This document shows positions 1-7,397 of a stretch of 64,000 nucleotides of DNA, in pieces. The stretch's first letter is position 1; every line of letters begins with the position of its first letter. This DNA is from Variovorax boronicumulans (lineage in GTDB: Bacteria > Pseudomonadota > Gammaproteobacteria > Burkholderiales > Burkholderiaceae_C), in the NCBI RefSeq assembly GCF_030812215.1, contig NZ_JAUSSG010000006.1:186001-250000 (forward strand), written 5' to 3'. The position numbers were made by a program, and so were the translations under genes. The notes beneath the pieces were generated by a model, which saw nothing but the letters and a program-made list of their open reading frames with translations, was not told the origin of the DNA and made no database searches.

Positions 1-667
1 CGTAGAGCGCCACGGTCTCGCGGGGGAACGCGCAGCCCACGCCGGCCAGCAGGCCATCGCAGCCGAGCGCCAGGCCTTCGTAGGCGAGGTCGTCCACGCC
101 AAGGAACAGCTGGTAGCGGTCGCCCACCGTGTTGCGCAGGTCGGTGATGCGGCGGATGTTGTCGGTGCTCTCCTTGATGGCGGCGATCCACTCGCAATCG
201 GCCAGCTCGACCATGTGCTCGGGCTTGAGGTCCACGCGGTAGGCCACCGGGTTGTTGTAGACCATGATGGGTTTCTGCGCGGCATTGGCGATGGTGCGCA
301 CGTTGAGCATGGCTTCGCGCGCGTCGGCCACGTAGATCACCGAGGGCATCACCATGAAGCCGGCCACGCCGAGCTTGTTGGCGCCGTCCACGTAGCGCAA
401 CGCTTCGCGGGTGCTGGTTTCCGACACGTTGGCCAGCACGGGGATGCGGCCGTCGGCGGCTTCGAGCGCGATCTTGGCGACCTGCAGCTTTTCTTCGAGC
501 GTCAGCGTGCTGGCTTCGCCGAGCGAGCCGCAGGTGACGAGGCCGTGGATGCCGTTGCGGATCTGGAAGTCGATGTGGCGCGCGGTGCCCTCGGCATCGA
601 TGCTTTCGTCGGCGTGGAACTTGGTGGTGATGGCGGGGAAGATGCCTTGCCAGCGGGGATTGCTCAC
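1..667 (-). CDS. Dihydrodipicolinate synthase / N-acetylneuraminate lyase family protein (partial, 3' end outside window)
   Basis: This is a class I aldolase of the DapA family; about 222 residues are present and the C-terminus lies beyond the window edge. The GTG start is preceded by AGGAG at good spacing. Visible family signatures are GSLGE (residues 47-51), which binds the keto-acid carboxylate, the active-site Tyr137 in YNNP, and the Schiff-base Lys165 in AAIKEST. The neighbours (Bug binding protein and amidohydrolase, same strand) suggest a catabolic aldolase acting on an imported organic acid rather than the lysine-biosynthetic DapA. The exact substrate cannot be read from the sequence. 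It has its own promoter-like region upstream. Confidence 0.9.
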   Translation of the reverse strand, partial: MSNPRWQGIFPAITTKFHADESIDAEGTARHIDFQIRNGIHGLVTCGSLGEASTLTLEEKLQVAKIALEAADGRIPVLANVSETSTREALRYVDGANKLGVAGFMVMPSVIYVADAREAMLNVRTIANAAQKPIMVYNNPVAYRVDLKPEHMVELADCEWIAAIKESTDNIRRITDLRNTVGDRYQLFLGVDDLAYEGLALGCDGLLAGVGCAFPRETVALY

Positions 668-696
668 GGGTTCGCTCCTGGGGTGTGCGGTGGAAG

Positions 697-732
697 GAGC
701 CTACTCTAAATATATTTAACGTATATCGTCAA
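697..732 (-). promoter_or_regulatory. Promoter-like region with inverted repeat upstream of the DapA-family gene
   Basis: Reading the minus strand, TTGACG (a 5/6 match to -35) is followed after 18 bases by TAGAGT (a 4/6 match to -10). The -35 lies inside an inverted repeat, TTAACG-TATAT-CGTCAA on the plus strand (716-732), with one mismatch. The region is strikingly AT-rich against its surroundings. An operator that overlaps -35 fits repression, perhaps by a GntR- or LysR-type regulator outside the window. The regulator identity is inference. Confidence 0.45.
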
Positions 733-832
733 TATGCGTGCAGCGGATCACCCCATTTGTTTCATCGGGGTTTGCCCTGAAATGGAGAGCCCGGCGCTGC
801 GGGCCGCGGTGGTGCCTGAGCGGCGCCCGCTG

Positions 833-1831
833 TCAGTCGATCTTCGCGCCCGAGGCCTTCACCACCGCGCCCATCGCATCCCAGTCGGCGCGCAGCAGCT
901 TCTGGAACTCCTCCGCGCTCTGGCTGCGCGGCTCCACGCCCAGCCGCTTGAAGCGCTCCTGGATCGCCGGATCGGCCAGCACCTTGTTGGCCGCGACGTT
1001 GATGCGCTCGACTTCCGCCTTCGGCGTGCCGGCGGGCGCCAGCAGCCCGATCCACGAATCGAAGGCGTAGCCCGGCAGGCCGCTCTCGGCCACGGTCGGC
1101 AGCTTGGGTAGGAAGGGGCTGCGCGACTGGCCCGTGGAGGCGAGCAGCTTCATGCGCGCGTCGTCCTGGAAGCCCATCACGCCGATGCTCGACGAGATGA
1201 CCGCCTGCACCCGGCCCGCGAGCACTTCGTTGACGGCTTCTCCCGTCGACTTGGTCGGGATGTGCGTCATCTGCAAGCCGGCCTTCGCGAGGAACGACGC
1301 CATCGCCAGATGCGTGGCGCTGCCGTTGCCCGCCGAGGCGTAGTTGTACTTGCCCGGGTTGGCCTTCACCTCCTTGATGAAGTCGGCCGTACTCGACACG
1401 TTCATGCCGCTCGCCACCGCCAGCACGTAGCCCGCGTTGCCCACGTTCGCCACGCCGACGAAATCCTTCAGCGGGTCGTAGGGCAGCTTGCTGTAGAGGA
1501 ACGCCGCGATGTTGTGGCTCGCGGCCGCGAGCACCAGCGTGCTGCCATCGGCCGGCGCCTTGGCCGCGATGGCGGCGCCCACGGTGCCGCCCGCGCCCGC
1601 GCGGTTCTCGACGATGGCGCTCGCATTGAGCGCCGCGCCCAGTTCGTTGTTGAAGGCGCGCGCCACCGTGTCCTGCACCGCGCCGGTGCCGAAGGGCACG
1701 ATGATGTGAATCACGCGCTGCTGTGCGTGAGCGGCGCCGAAGCTGCAAAGGGCCACGGTGGCAGCAACCGCAGCCAGCGAACGTCGGGTGAACAGGGTGG
1801 AAGTCATCGTTGTGGCCGCTTTCATCATCAA
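833..1831 (-). CDS. Bug/TctC-family tripartite tricarboxylate transporter substrate-binding protein
   Basis: This is a periplasmic solute-binding protein of the Bug (TctC) family, about 332 residues, the usual length. A signal peptide with a TRRSLAA n-region ends at AHAQQ. The typical opening strand IHIIVPFGTGAVQDTVAR and the late motif WIGLLAPAGTP are present. Bug proteins bind carboxylates such as dicarboxylates, amino acids or aromatic acids. No TctA/TctB membrane genes are adjacent, which is common for Bug genes in Burkholderiales. It lies 15 bases downstream of the M20 amidohydrolase and is probably cotranscribed with it. A shorter start at 1807 (MTSTLFTRRS) is equally plausible; neither has a strong ribosome-binding site. 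Confidence 0.93.
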   Translation of the reverse strand: MMMKAATTMTSTLFTRRSLAAVAATVALCSFGAAHAQQRVIHIIVPFGTGAVQDTVARAFNNELGAALNASAIVENRAGAGGTVGAAIAAKAPADGSTLVLAAASHNIAAFLYSKLPYDPLKDFVGVANVGNAGYVLAVASGMNVSSTADFIKEVKANPGKYNYASAGNGSATHLAMASFLAKAGLQMTHIPTKSTGEAVNEVLAGRVQAVISSSIGVMGFQDDARMKLLASTGQSRSPFLPKLPTVAESGLPGYAFDSWIGLLAPAGTPKAEVERINVAANKVLADPAIQERFKRLGVEPRSQSAEEFQKLLRADWDAMGAVVKASGAKID

Positions 1832-1846
1832 CAGGAAAGAAAAAAT

Positions 1847-3052
1847 TCAGGTGCCCGACTGCAGCCAGCGCTGCACCAGCTTCACGAAGTAGCTGGCACC
1901 GATCGGTATGATCTCGTCGTTGAAATCGAACGAGGTGTTGTGAATGATGCAAGGGCCGGGCCCGTGGCCGTCGAGCCGGTGGTCGCCGTCGCCATTGCCC
2001 AGGAACGCATAGCAGCCGGGCCGTGCGAGCAGCATGTGCGCGAAGTCTTCCGCGCCCATCACGGCGGGGAAGTTGTCGGTGACCATGTCGTCGCCCACCA
2101 CCTCGCGCATCACGCCCGCGGCGAAGCGCGCCTCGGCCGGATGGTTCACCGTCGGCGGCGAGGAACGGTTGAAGTACACCTCGGCCGTGCAGCCATGCGC
2201 CGCCGCCACGCCGGCCGCCACTTCGCGCAGCCGCGCCTCGAGCTTGTCGATGGCCTCGATGGAGAAGGTGCGGATCGTGCCGCCGACCGTCGCCACATCG
2301 GGAATCACGTTGGGCGCATCGGAGCCTTGCAGCTGAGTGACCGCGAGCAATGCGCGCTCGGTGCTGGGAATGGTGCGCGCCACGATGGTCTGCAACTGCT
2401 GCGCGAGCGTGACCACCGCGGCCACCGGATCGATGCCGGTGTGCGGCATCGAGGCGTGCGTGCCGCGCCCGCGCACGGTGATCTTGTAGGTGTTGCTCGA
2501 CGCCATCAGCGCGCCTTCGTTGAGGGCGAAGCGGCCGACATCGCCGACCGGAAAGTTGTGCAGCCCGAAGACCGCGTCGCACGGAAAGCGCTCGAAGAGG
2601 CCCTCGTCGATCATCTTCTTGGCGCCGGCCTTGCCCATCTCCTCGGCGGGCTGGAAGATGAAATGCACGGTGCCGTCGAAATCATCCGGCCCCTGTTGCG
2701 ACAGGTGCCAGGCGGCGGCCAGCAGCATCGTCGTGTGGCCGTCGTGACCGCAGGCGTGCATGCGGCCGGGGTTGGTCGACTTGTGGGCGAACTCGTTGGC
2801 TTCGTGCAGCGGCAGCGCGTCCATGTCGGCGCGCAGGCCGATGGTGCGGCTGCCCGTGCCCTTGCGCAGCACGCCGACGAGGCCGGTGCCCGCGATGCCG
2901 CGGTGCACCTCGATGCCCCACTCGGTCAGCAGGTTCGCGACCTTCTCGGAGGTGCGGTGCTCCTCGAAGCCGAGTTCGGGGTGGGCGTGGATGTCGCGTC
3001 GGATGTCTACGAAGCGGGCGGCGTTGCTGGCGAAAGCGTCGACGATGTTCAT
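1847..3052 (-). CDS. M20 family aminoacylase/amidohydrolase (hippurate hydrolase-like)
   Basis: This 401-residue enzyme belongs to the M20D group (HipO, IAA-amino acid hydrolase, carboxypeptidase Ss1 type), which cleaves N-acyl amino acids. Metal-site signatures are GLRADMDALP (72-81), HACGHDGH (99-106) with Cys101 and His103, and FQPAEE (134-139), plus GAEDF near the C-terminus. A central dimerisation domain follows. There is no signal peptide, so it acts in the cytoplasm. With the downstream Bug protein and aldolase it forms a probable uptake and catabolism unit for an N-acylated compound. The substrate is unknown. Confidence 0.92.
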   Translation of the reverse strand: MNIVDAFASNAARFVDIRRDIHAHPELGFEEHRTSEKVANLLTEWGIEVHRGIAGTGLVGVLRKGTGSRTIGLRADMDALPLHEANEFAHKSTNPGRMHACGHDGHTTMLLAAAWHLSQQGPDDFDGTVHFIFQPAEEMGKAGAKKMIDEGLFERFPCDAVFGLHNFPVGDVGRFALNEGALMASSNTYKITVRGRGTHASMPHTGIDPVAAVVTLAQQLQTIVARTIPSTERALLAVTQLQGSDAPNVIPDVATVGGTIRTFSIEAIDKLEARLREVAAGVAAAHGCTAEVYFNRSSPPTVNHPAEARFAAGVMREVVGDDMVTDNFPAVMGAEDFAHMLLARPGCYAFLGNGDGDHRLDGHGPGPCIIHNTSFDFNDEIIPIGASYFVKLVQRWLQSGT

Positions 3053-3147
3053 GGCGGGTGGGGGCTGCGGGGAGTCGTTCGAAGCGAACGATTCTGGCGC
3101 AGCCGCCCGCCGGGCGCACGCTGGTTTGCGCTGGGTCTGCAGGCCGA

Positions 3148-3990
3148 TCAGCCCAGCCGGCCTTCCTGCCGCAGCTTCGCGCCGATGCGCCGGATCTCGG
3201 CCTCGCCCTGGTCGAGCGTCGCGCGGCTCGTGTGCACCGAGTAGTGCCCCATCACCAATTCATGCGGATGCTTCACGGCCGAGCCGAGCACGAACGACGT
3301 GTCGCCGCGGGCGACGAAGTCGATGGCCTCGCCGGACTCCTCGAACACCGCGAGTTCGCCGGTGTCGATGGGCTCGCCTGCATCGAGCCGCCCCGCATTG
3401 ACCGCCACCCAGCCCACCGTGTGGCCGGCGGGCGGCGTGTAGCGCCAGTGCTCGCCGTCCTTCAATTGCACGGCCAGGTAGTTCATCGGCGCGGGTGCCG
3501 GAATGGCGCTCTGCGCCGCACCGTAGCGCCCGAGCAGTACGCGCGCCGGGCCCTCTTGCGGCACCTGCGAGGGCGCGAGGTAGATGCTTTGCGCGGGCGC
3601 GTTTTCTTCCGACGCGGGCAACGCCACCCAGAGCTGGAAGCCGCGCACGCGCTTCACGCCCGGCGCGGGCGCGCCGGTGTGCCACACGCCGTTGCCCGCG
3701 CGCATCCACTCGACGCCGCCGCCGCGCAGCACGCCCTGTTCGCCGGTCGTGTCTTCGTAGAGCGTGTCGCCTTCGATGAGCCAGGTCAGCGTGGCGATGC
3801 CCGAGTGCGGGTGCATGCCGAAGCCCTTGTGGCCGCCGCCGACATCGAAGCCGAACAGGTCCAGGAACACGAAAGGCTTGAGGAACTCGCCCAGATCGCC
3901 AGGGCTCATGAGCCGCGTGATCGGCCCGTGCTGCGCGCCGCGCGTGCGATAGACGATGGCGCGGGCTTCGGTGGCAACGGCGGTGCTCAT
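3148..3990 (-). CDS. Pirin family protein (first copy)
   Basis: This 280-residue bicupin pirin has the first-cupin signature in FGMHPHSGIATLTW, whose histidines bind a metal. Pirins are redox-sensing iron proteins, and some are quercetin 2,3-dioxygenases. The ATG overlaps the stop of the FMN reductase (ATGA), so translation is coupled. Together with DoxX and the flavin reductase it forms an operon that in proteobacteria is usually linked to quinone or electrophile stress. A long in-frame extension upstream exists but runs through the reductase gene and is not real. Confidence 0.93.
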   Translation of the reverse strand: MSTAVATEARAIVYRTRGAQHGPITRLMSPGDLGEFLKPFVFLDLFGFDVGGGHKGFGMHPHSGIATLTWLIEGDTLYEDTTGEQGVLRGGGVEWMRAGNGVWHTGAPAPGVKRVRGFQLWVALPASEENAPAQSIYLAPSQVPQEGPARVLLGRYGAAQSAIPAPAPMNYLAVQLKDGEHWRYTPPAGHTVGWVAVNAGRLDAGEPIDTGELAVFEESGEAIDFVARGDTSFVLGSAVKHPHELVMGHYSVHTSRATLDQGEAEIRRIGAKLRQEGRLG

Positions 3991-4574
3991 GCGGCCTCCC
4001 TTGCTGTCTTCAGCGCCTTCGTCCACCACGCGAGGTCGTCCAGCATGCCGGTGGCGGCCTGCGCGAGGTGCGGGAAGTCGTCGAAGTTCTTGCCCTGCTG
4101 CCAGATACCCAGGAACTCGACCATGCCGATGTGCACGGCATTGCGCACGGGTGCCATCTGCATCTCGACCGCGACCAGCCGCAGTTGCTCGATCGCGCGC
4201 GCCGCACCCACGCCGCCGTAGCCCACGAAGCCGACGGGCTTGCGCACGAATTCCTTGTAGGCCCAGTCGATCGCGTTCTTCAGCACCGCGCTCGGGCCGT
4301 GGTTGTATTCGGGCGTGACGATGACCAGCCCGTCGAAGGTGGCCAGCTTGGCCTGCCAGCGCTGCGCGGCCTCGTTCTTCACCGGGCCCCAGGCGGGCGC
4401 GCCGGCTTCGTTGAAAAAGGGCAGCGGGTGGTCGCGCAGGTCGACCAGTTCGAAGGCGAGGTCGGTGCGCTGCTTCGCGATGTCGTGGATCCATTGCGCG
4501 GGCTTCTCGCCGAAGCGGCCTTCGCGGGTCGAGCCGATGACGATGCCGATGAGGGGTTTTTGCTGTTGGGTCAT
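3987..4574 (-). CDS. NADPH-dependent FMN reductase family protein
   Basis: This is a flavodoxin-fold oxidoreductase of 195 residues, the family's normal size. The FMN phosphate loop is GSTREGR (14-20), and PEYNHGPSAVLKNAIDW is the flavin-contact and dimer motif. Such enzymes (ChrR/YieF/azoreductase type) reduce quinones, azo dyes or metals through two-electron transfer and so limit oxidative cycling. A good AGGAG precedes the ATG. It is the middle gene of the DoxX-reductase-pirin operon and overlaps the pirin start by four bases. Confidence 0.93.
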   Translation of the reverse strand: MTQQQKPLIGIVIGSTREGRFGEKPAQWIHDIAKQRTDLAFELVDLRDHPLPFFNEAGAPAWGPVKNEAAQRWQAKLATFDGLVIVTPEYNHGPSAVLKNAIDWAYKEFVRKPVGFVGYGGVGAARAIEQLRLVAVEMQMAPVRNAVHIGMVEFLGIWQQGKNFDDFPHLAQAATGMLDDLAWWTKALKTAREAA

Positions 4575-4623
4575 GGGGTACTTGCTCCTGAATGGGGTGG
4601 GGAAGAAAGAGAAGGAAGAGGGA

Positions 4624-5010
4624 TCAGGCCGCGATGGCAGCCGGCCGCGACACGGGCCGCAGCCGCCACGCCACGAAGGCCGAAAGCAGCATGAGAACGA
4701 TGGCCGGCGCGGGGTTGCCGCCGATCAGCACGAGGTGCGTGGCCACGGCGCAGGCCATGGTCGCGGCCAGCAGCAGGCCGCCGAGGAAACCGGTCGCCGG
4801 CACGAGCAGCAGCAATGCGCCGCCGACCTCGACCGCGCCCGTCACATAGCGGAACCACTGGCCGAAGCCGATGGCGTCGAACACCTGGACCATCTGCGGC
4901 ACGCCGGCCAGCTTGGCGGCGCCGGCCGCGCCGAAAGCCAGCGCCAGGAGGATGCGAACGCCCCAGACGATGCGGCGCTGGAGGGGAGAAAGAGAGGATG
5001 AGGAAGTCAT
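4624..5010 (-). CDS. DoxX family membrane protein
   Basis: This 128-residue protein has about four hydrophobic segments, including a family-typical first helix around ILLALAFGAAGAAKLAG and then VTGAVEVGGALLLLVPATGF. DoxX proteins are small inner-membrane proteins associated with quinone or thiol redox reactions. It is the first gene of the operon with the flavin reductase and pirin, and is divergent from a LysR gene. An alternative GTG start two codons upstream (5016) is possible. Confidence 0.9.
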   Translation of the reverse strand: MTSSSSLSPLQRRIVWGVRILLALAFGAAGAAKLAGVPQMVQVFDAIGFGQWFRYVTGAVEVGGALLLLVPATGFLGGLLLAATMACAVATHLVLIGGNPAPAIVLMLLSAFVAWRLRPVSRPAAIAA

Positions 5011-5040
5011 GGGCACAAGGTTAGGGTCGCACCCATTGAT

Positions 5041-5079
5041 CGACTAGACGGTAGAGTCGGATTGCACTCGTCCATCTAG
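5041..5079. promoter_or_regulatory. Candidate LysR operator between doxX and the LysR gene
   Basis: The 85-base divergent region holds an inverted repeat CTAGACGG (5044-5051) / CCATCTAG (5072-5079), 8-base arms with one mismatch. A shorter perfect repeat CGACT-N9-AGTCG lies at 5041-5059. The position between a LysR gene and its divergent operon is the classical one for LysR-type control. Binding is inference. Confidence 0.45.
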
Positions 5080-5095
5080 CGAAGGAATCGACCCC

Positions 5096-6037
5096 ATGCT
5101 CGACCTCAACGACATCGCCATGTTCGTGCAGGTGGTGCGCTACGGCAGCTTTGCCGAAGCCGCACGGCGGCTCGGCCTGCCGCCCAACACGGTGAGCCGG
5201 CGCATCCAGCAACTCGAGGCGCAACTGGGCACGCGGCTGATGCAGCGTTCGACCCGCAAGCTCACGCTCACGAGCGCCGGGCAGGCGTTTCACGAGCGCT
5301 GCGCGGGCGCGGTCGATGGACTGGTCGAAGCCGGGCAGGCACTGATCACCGGCAGCCAGGAGCCCAGCGGGCTCGTGCGGGTGGCGGCGACGGCGGATTT
5401 CTTCGACTTCTTTCCGATGGAATGGGTGGCGGACTTCTTGGCGGCGAATCCGCTGGTGCGGGTCGACTTCGTGCTGAGCGACGCGAAGGCCGACCTGATC
5501 GCCGAGCAGATCGATGTGGCGTTCCGCGGCGGGGCGCAGCCGGATTCAGGCTACATCGGGCGAAAGCTGCTGGGGCCACGCACGGACGGCATGGTCGCGA
5601 GCCCCGCGTACATCGCCGCACGCGGGGCGCCTGCGACGCTGCAGGACCTGGCGGACCACGACTGCGTGACGGCGGCGCACCCGAGCGGGCGGGCGACCTG
5701 GCGGCTGGTCGGGCCGGACGGGACGGAGGAGGAAGTGCAGGTCACCGGACGCTTCAGCGGGAACACGGCGCAGGCGCTGAGGAGGGCGGCGGTGGCCGGT
5801 CTTGGGATCGCGCTGCTGCCCCCGTCGATGGGGCGGCTGGATGTGGAGGCGGGGCGGCTGGTGCCGGTGCTGCCGCAGTACCAGCGCACGGGGCAGGGGC
5901 TGACGGTGCTGTATCCGAGCCGCAAGCACCTGCCGCTGGCGGTGTCGGCGTTCATCGGGATGGTGATGGAGAAATTGAATACGGTGGAAACGCTGCCAGA
6001 CGCGTTTCGCTCCTGGAAAACCTCAGACCGACGGTGA
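5096..6037 (+). CDS. LysR family transcriptional regulator
   Basis: This 313-residue regulator has an N-terminal winged helix-turn-helix (about residues 4-62, with GSFAEAARRLGLPPNTVSRRI as the core) and a C-terminal periplasmic-binding-like effector domain. AAGGA precedes the ATG. It is divergent from the DoxX-FMN reductase-pirin operon and probably controls it, responding to a quinone or other electrophile; that link is by position only. The effector domain resembles the common AaeR/PecT-like LysR subgroup. Confidence 0.93.
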   Translation: MLDLNDIAMFVQVVRYGSFAEAARRLGLPPNTVSRRIQQLEAQLGTRLMQRSTRKLTLTSAGQAFHERCAGAVDGLVEAGQALITGSQEPSGLVRVAATADFFDFFPMEWVADFLAANPLVRVDFVLSDAKADLIAEQIDVAFRGGAQPDSGYIGRKLLGPRTDGMVASPAYIAARGAPATLQDLADHDCVTAAHPSGRATWRLVGPDGTEEEVQVTGRFSGNTAQALRRAAVAGLGIALLPPSMGRLDVEAGRLVPVLPQYQRTGQGLTVLYPSRKHLPLAVSAFIGMVMEKLNTVETLPDAFRSWKTSDRR

Positions 6038-6062
6038 ATCGGTTTCCACAGAAAATGCCCGC

Positions 6063-6539
6063 ATGAAAATCGAAAAAGACACCGTCGTCACCATCAAGTA
6101 CAAAGTCTCCGACGCCCAGGGCAAGCTCATCGAAGCCAGTCCCGAGCCGATGGCCTACCTGCATGGCGGCTACGAGAACACCCTGCCCAAGATCGAGGAA
6201 GCGCTCGACGGCAAGGAAAAGGGTTACCAGACCGTTCTGAATCTCTCCCCCGAAGACGCCTTCGGCCAGCGCGACGAGGCGCTGGTGCGCACCATCCCCA
6301 AGACCGAATTCCCGCCGGGCGTGAAAGTGGGCGGGCAACTGCAGGGCCGACTCGACGACGGCACCGAGCACGTCTTCACCGTGACCAAGATCAAGGGCCC
6401 GGTCGTGCTGCTCGACGGCAACCATCCGTGGGCCGGCAAGGCGCTGAAGTTCAGCCTGCAGGTGACGGACGTGCGTGCGGCGCTGCCGGTAGAGATTGAG
6501 CATCGGCATGTACATGGTGCGCACGGACACCATCACTGA
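6063..6539 (+). CDS. slyD: SlyD-type FKBP peptidyl-prolyl cis-trans isomerase
   Basis: This 158-residue FKBP-type isomerase and chaperone has the split FKBP domain with an IF (insert-in-flap) region, as in SlyD. GYENTLPKIEEALDGKEKG (residues 40-58) and SPEDAFGQRDE mark the family. The C-terminus is histidine-rich (HRHVHGAHGHHH), as in metal-binding SlyD proteins that help nickel-enzyme maturation. No signal peptide is present, so it is cytoplasmic. It starts 26 bases after the LysR stop, and its position does not suggest a specific client. Confidence 0.92.
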   Translation: MKIEKDTVVTIKYKVSDAQGKLIEASPEPMAYLHGGYENTLPKIEEALDGKEKGYQTVLNLSPEDAFGQRDEALVRTIPKTEFPPGVKVGGQLQGRLDDGTEHVFTVTKIKGPVVLLDGNHPWAGKALKFSLQVTDVRAALPVEIEHRHVHGAHGHHH

Positions 6540-6551
6540 CCTGCGCTGCAG

Positions 6552-7397
6552 ATGGATTCAGCAACTGTTTCGAACCTCGCCCAATCTTTCAGTCTGGCCG
6601 TGCCCCTTCTGATCGCGGCGGCGTTTGGCTGGGCGATCTACCGAGCGGGCTCCCGACAGGTTGTGGTTCGCAGGCTGTGGCAGTTGGTGCACGGCAAGCA
6701 AGAAATCGCCGATCCAAAGGTTCGAGCATTCGTGGAAGACGAAGCCAGCTTGCTTTCATTCCGCATGCTTGCGGGAGTGCCGGTTTCCTCATTGGAAAGG
6801 GCCCACCAACTCATCGACTGGACAAAGTCCAATGACGTACAGATGTACAGACTGCGTCTGTGCGGCGACCTGTTTGATCCGGACCTCCGTCGAATCCGAG
6901 TAGAGGACTTGCCCTCCAAATGGGCGCTTGGCTTGAGGGGCGCTCGGCTGCTGCTATGCGTGTTTTTTGCAGTCACCAGCGCTGGAATTCTTTTCTTCGA
7001 CAAGACGTTGATGAAGGTCAACGCAACCGACCGGTATTTCTTTGCGACGACATCGGCGCTGGGATCGCTTGGGTCTGCGATTCCCTTTGGACCTTCCCCA
7101 TTGAAGGCCGCCGACTGTTCCAAGCCCTCCGACGTGAACGAGGCACGGACCACGTTTACTACGCAGGAGGTCGAAATTCTCTGTGGTGTGCTCAAGGCGC
7201 ACGATACGCCGTCCTATCTGAGGGCCGCGCTCAATGAGCAGCGTTGGGAATTCGCCAAGTTGCTTGTGATCCTGGTGGTTCTGGCCTGGATGAGCTTTTT
7301 CTCATGGGCATCAGGGTTCTCGGCGCACAAGCTGGCGAAGCGCCGCATCGACCCATCGGTCTCTGGGACGCAACTCCATCTCGCATTCGGCGACTAA
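6552..7397 (+). CDS. Hypothetical membrane protein (unrecognised)
   Basis: I do not recognise this 281-residue protein. It has three likely membrane segments: residues about 12-30 (AVPLLIAAAFGWAIYRAG), about 130-150 (LLLCVFFAVTSAGILFF) and about 240-258 (KLLVILVVLAWMSFFSW). A charged cytoplasmic stretch lies between the first two, and a loop with two cysteines, probably periplasmic, between the last two. The gene looks less GC-rich than its neighbours and uses more A/T-ending codons, which hints at later acquisition. It starts 12 bases after slyD and ends in a four-base stop-codon overlap with the convergent CYTH-CHAD gene. Confidence 0.75.
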   Translation: MDSATVSNLAQSFSLAVPLLIAAAFGWAIYRAGSRQVVVRRLWQLVHGKQEIADPKVRAFVEDEASLLSFRMLAGVPVSSLERAHQLIDWTKSNDVQMYRLRLCGDLFDPDLRRIRVEDLPSKWALGLRGARLLLCVFFAVTSAGILFFDKTLMKVNATDRYFFATTSALGSLGSAIPFGPSPLKAADCSKPSDVNEARTTFTTQEVEILCGVLKAHDTPSYLRAALNEQRWEFAKLLVILVVLAWMSFFSWASGFSAHKLAKRRIDPSVSGTQLHLAFGD

